Below are positions 19,574 to 21,747 of a DNA stretch of 21,747 nucleotides, piece by piece. The position numbers and the translations under genes are program-made. The stretch is from a virus. The notes below the pieces were generated by a model. That model saw nothing but the letters and a program-made list of their open reading frames with translations. It was not told where the DNA came from and made no database searches. The first letter of the stretch is position 1. Each line of letters opens with the position of its first letter. The DNA lies in IMG/VR virus record IMGVR_UViG_3300030103_005374, positions 1-21,747 of that record. One strand, given 5' to 3'.

Positions 19574-21747
19574 TTAACTTCTACTACTTCTACTATTTTT
19601 TTTATTACTACTTTGTTTATTTCTTTTTTGTCTTGCTTGTGTTGCTTTTTGTTTTTGTTCCTGATTAAGTTTATTTTTTATACTTTCACTTTGTTTTTCT
19701 TTTTTATTTGTTTGTTCTTCTTTTCTTTTATTTTCTTTCTGTTCTTTCTTTTGTTTTGTAGGAATATTTTTTGCTTTTTGGTTATTTAAATCATTTTTTA
19801 CTGTACTTATTGCTAATTCTGTAGAATTTTTTTGTTGTTTTAATATATTTAATTGTTCCTCTAAGTTTGTTATTTGATTCTGAATTAATATTTTTTCTTC
19901 TTCACATAATTTACTAGATTCTGGTAAACACCCACCACCTAAACAAATATCCTCTACAGATATTTCTACGCTTTGTTGTCCTATAGAATCTTGTGTTACA
20001 CCACTTACTTTACAATTATCATTAACATCCATATAATTTAAGACATATTTTTTATATACAAATTTATTATTATCAAAAATCGTATTTCTATAAACTTTAC
20101 CAGAATTATCACAACCTTCCATAATTGTTGTTGATGGTATCACTTGTTCTATTAATTCTAACCAGTAATCACCTATTAGATCCATAAATTGGAAAAGATT
20201 ATTATATGTTAGTTTTCCACTGTGTTGTTCACCACAACCATTAGCTCGTAAATAAAGTTCGTAAAATAATTTCAATGTAGGATAACCACTAATTGTTTGT
20301 CTGTTTTGTGCGTTAATCAAATTACTTTGTACCATTTCGTCAAACACCTCTTTTACTTTAATTTTAGATGGGGGTTGTTCTAAGAAATCCAATGGGTTAA
20401 CACATATTGTTTTGTCTACTACTTCACAAGTTACCCCACTACTATTTCCACTAAATGAAGAATGAGTGGTATTACCACAATGTGTACAATCTCCTTCATC
20501 ATTTAAATCTATCCAAGTACATCCGCTGATTGAATTATTCCATATATAATTTTTATCTAAGTTAAGTCCGTTTTTACCACTACTTGTTAGTATAGTATTT
20601 AGATTTGTACAACACTCAGAAGTCATACCAGAAGTTTGGTTGAATGTTTGTGCAGACACACCATTAATAATTTCTATTATTTCTCCACCACTATAAGGTG
20701 TTGTACCGCTATATACATACAAACCAAATAACGAAATAGTTCCATCCCCTTCTTCTACAATTAATCTCTGATCACTATTTAAAGTTTTTCTATCCCCAAT
20801 AACCAATGTTTGTGTGTTACAATCATTATCCACTATATAAAGTTCTTCGATACTACCACCCTTTTCAATTAAATCCCAATATCCTGCACTTAGTGATGAA
20901 GGATAATCTGCAGTTAATATATAATAATTTTCTTTTATGTCTTCTACAATATTCTCTAATGACCTATTATAAATCTTACAATCACTTAACATACTACCTA
21001 CTGAAGTAGTAGATAATGTTAATTCATAATTTTGTGTTGATTCACCAGTGTATGTAAATACACCCTCGTAGGTAACACTCTCACCACTACTACAAGACGA
21101 TGGACACTCATCACAATTAATATTTTTCCAAAAATTGTAAACATCACATTCAATAGATTTAGACGGATCTATCTGAAATGCTGCAGACTTAGAATTTATA
21201 ATTAAGTCAGAGTGATTGAAATCGTATTCCGTATATCTATATTCTAAATTTTGCCATAACCTATTTTGTGTAGTTATTTCTAATGGTGTTGCACATGTAA
21301 CTTCATTTTCTACACACTTACCGTCAGGTAAATTTTTAACTGGTTTTATACTATCCCCAACATATACCCAAGACTTTCTATTATCTATAGTACAATTTAA
21401 TTTAGGTAAACCATCACCCTGTGTATTATAAAATGGAAATATATCGTAAGTTTTATAATTTATTTGTATATTATCAATTAATAAACATACATCACACTCG
21501 TAGTTTTCTAACATTAACGATAAAAAGAATTGTTTATCTGGATATGCACCATTTAAATTATCTAATACGTCTTGTGGTATTTTTAATTCAAAGTTTTGCC
21601 ATTTAGGCTCAAATATAGCATTTAACCCACTATAACCTTGTTCTGACAATGCCACAGTTATTGAATCTTCTAATAAATTACTATTATAATCTGAACCACC
21701 TATTACAACACCACTATAATTTTGTGGATTAAACCTCCATATTGGAT
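19574..21747 (-). CDS. Large structural protein, N-terminus outside the window
   Basis: The frame stays open from the right edge (724 codons visible); a GTG at 21655 is only an internal Val codon, since coding continues upstream (YSGVVIGGSDYNSNLLED). The visible start contains a beta-sandwich-like part (FEPKWQNFELKIPQDV, QFFLSLMLENYECDVCLLID) recalling carbohydrate-binding or jelly-roll domains. The centre is beta-rich with many Cys (CDECPSSC, CTHCGNTTH, CLGGGC). The last about 130 residues are a coiled coil (CEEEKILIQNQITNLEEQ) followed by a very basic Lys/Gln/Asn tail (KKEQKENKRKEEQTNKKEK) ending in SSNKKNSRSSRS. No enzyme motif seen. Its place at the head of the fibre genes points to a baseplate or tail-spike component. 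Confidence 0.8.
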   Translation of the reverse strand, partial: PIWRFNPQNYSGVVIGGSDYNSNLLEDSITVALSEQGYSGLNAIFEPKWQNFELKIPQDVLDNLNGAYPDKQFFLSLMLENYECDVCLLIDNIQINYKTYDIFPFYNTQGDGLPKLNCTIDNRKSWVYVGDSIKPVKNLPDGKCVENEVTCATPLEITTQNRLWQNLEYRYTEYDFNHSDLIINSKSAAFQIDPSKSIECDVYNFWKNINCDECPSSCSSGESVTYEGVFTYTGESTQNYELTLSTTSVGSMLSDCKIYNRSLENIVEDIKENYYILTADYPSSLSAGYWDLIEKGGSIEELYIVDNDCNTQTLVIGDRKTLNSDQRLIVEEGDGTISLFGLYVYSGTTPYSGGEIIEIINGVSAQTFNQTSGMTSECCTNLNTILTSSGKNGLNLDKNYIWNNSISGCTWIDLNDEGDCTHCGNTTHSSFSGNSSGVTCEVVDKTICVNPLDFLEQPPSKIKVKEVFDEMVQSNLINAQNRQTISGYPTLKLFYELYLRANGCGEQHSGKLTYNNLFQFMDLIGDYWLELIEQVIPSTTIMEGCDNSGKVYRNTIFDNNKFVYKKYVLNYMDVNDNCKVSGVTQDSIGQQSVEISVEDICLGGGCLPESSKLCEEEKILIQNQITNLEEQLNILKQQKNSTELAISTVKNDLNNQKAKNIPTKQKKEQKENKRKEEQTNKKEKQSESIKNKLNQEQKQKATQARQKRNKQSSNKKNSRSSRS

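Noticed and set aside
19267-19789. Plus-strand open frames with repetitive Leu/Phe products opposite the repeat and basic-tail genes
   Set aside because: They are antisense shadows of low-complexity coding sequence, without start context or homology.
21653-21655. GTG as start codon of the large structural protein
   Set aside because: The frame remains open to the right edge with sensible protein sequence, so the gene begins outside the window.

Overview
The window is a stretch of an AT-rich genome of a large tailed phage (T4-like replication and recombination genes next to virion fibre genes) that very probably infects a member of the Bacteroidota, most likely a flavobacterium-like host. The host inference rests on three things seen here. 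Promoter-like sequences fit the Bacteroidota -33/-7 consensus (TTTG, then TAnnTTTG). There are no strong Shine-Dalgarno sequences. The sigma factor is very close in pattern to the short Bacteroidota housekeeping sigma, and one fibre protein carries a beta-propeller of the kind found in secreted Bacteroidota gliding/type IX secretion proteins. Almost every gene is on the minus strand, so transcription runs from right to left; the only plus-strand gene is at 6521-8419.

Right part (12230-21747): five virion-type genes in one closely spaced minus-strand series. These are a large Cys-containing protein cut by the right edge, a coiled-coil protein with an 18-bp tandem repeat, a 974-residue fibre/adhesin with the beta-propeller, and two paralogous tail-collar/fibre proteins with matching N- and C-terminal modules. 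None has the promoter motif that the metabolic genes carry, which suggests a different (late) class of transcription.

Middle part (8417-12191): RuvC-like resolvase, DnaG-type primase, a repeat-flanked GIY-YIG endonuclease, a cyclic-phosphate-processing receiver (cREC) protein, three very small genes, then tRNA-Leu(UAA) and tRNA-Arg(UCU). The plus-strand gene at 6521-8419 converges on the tRNA genes and combines a possible serine-hydrolase domain with a ParB-like GWHR domain.

Left part (1-6469): a RecB-like PD-(D/E)XK nuclease split over two reading frames; then gp47 (SbcD/Mre11-like), a repeat/coiled-coil protein and gp46 (SbcC/Rad50-like) in the T4 order; then an unknown gene, the sigma factor, a strong intrinsic terminator, and a small membrane protein cut by the left edge.

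The most interesting signal is regulatory. Five minus-strand genes (start codons at 5555, 8727, 9111, 9530 and 11522) share one rigid arrangement: a TTTG-like box, exactly 20 nt, TAnnTTT(G/A), exactly 4 nt, ATG. If the usual distance from the -7 element to the transcription start applies, these mRNAs would be leaderless or nearly so. Two genes of only 50 and 54 codons are supported by this arrangement.
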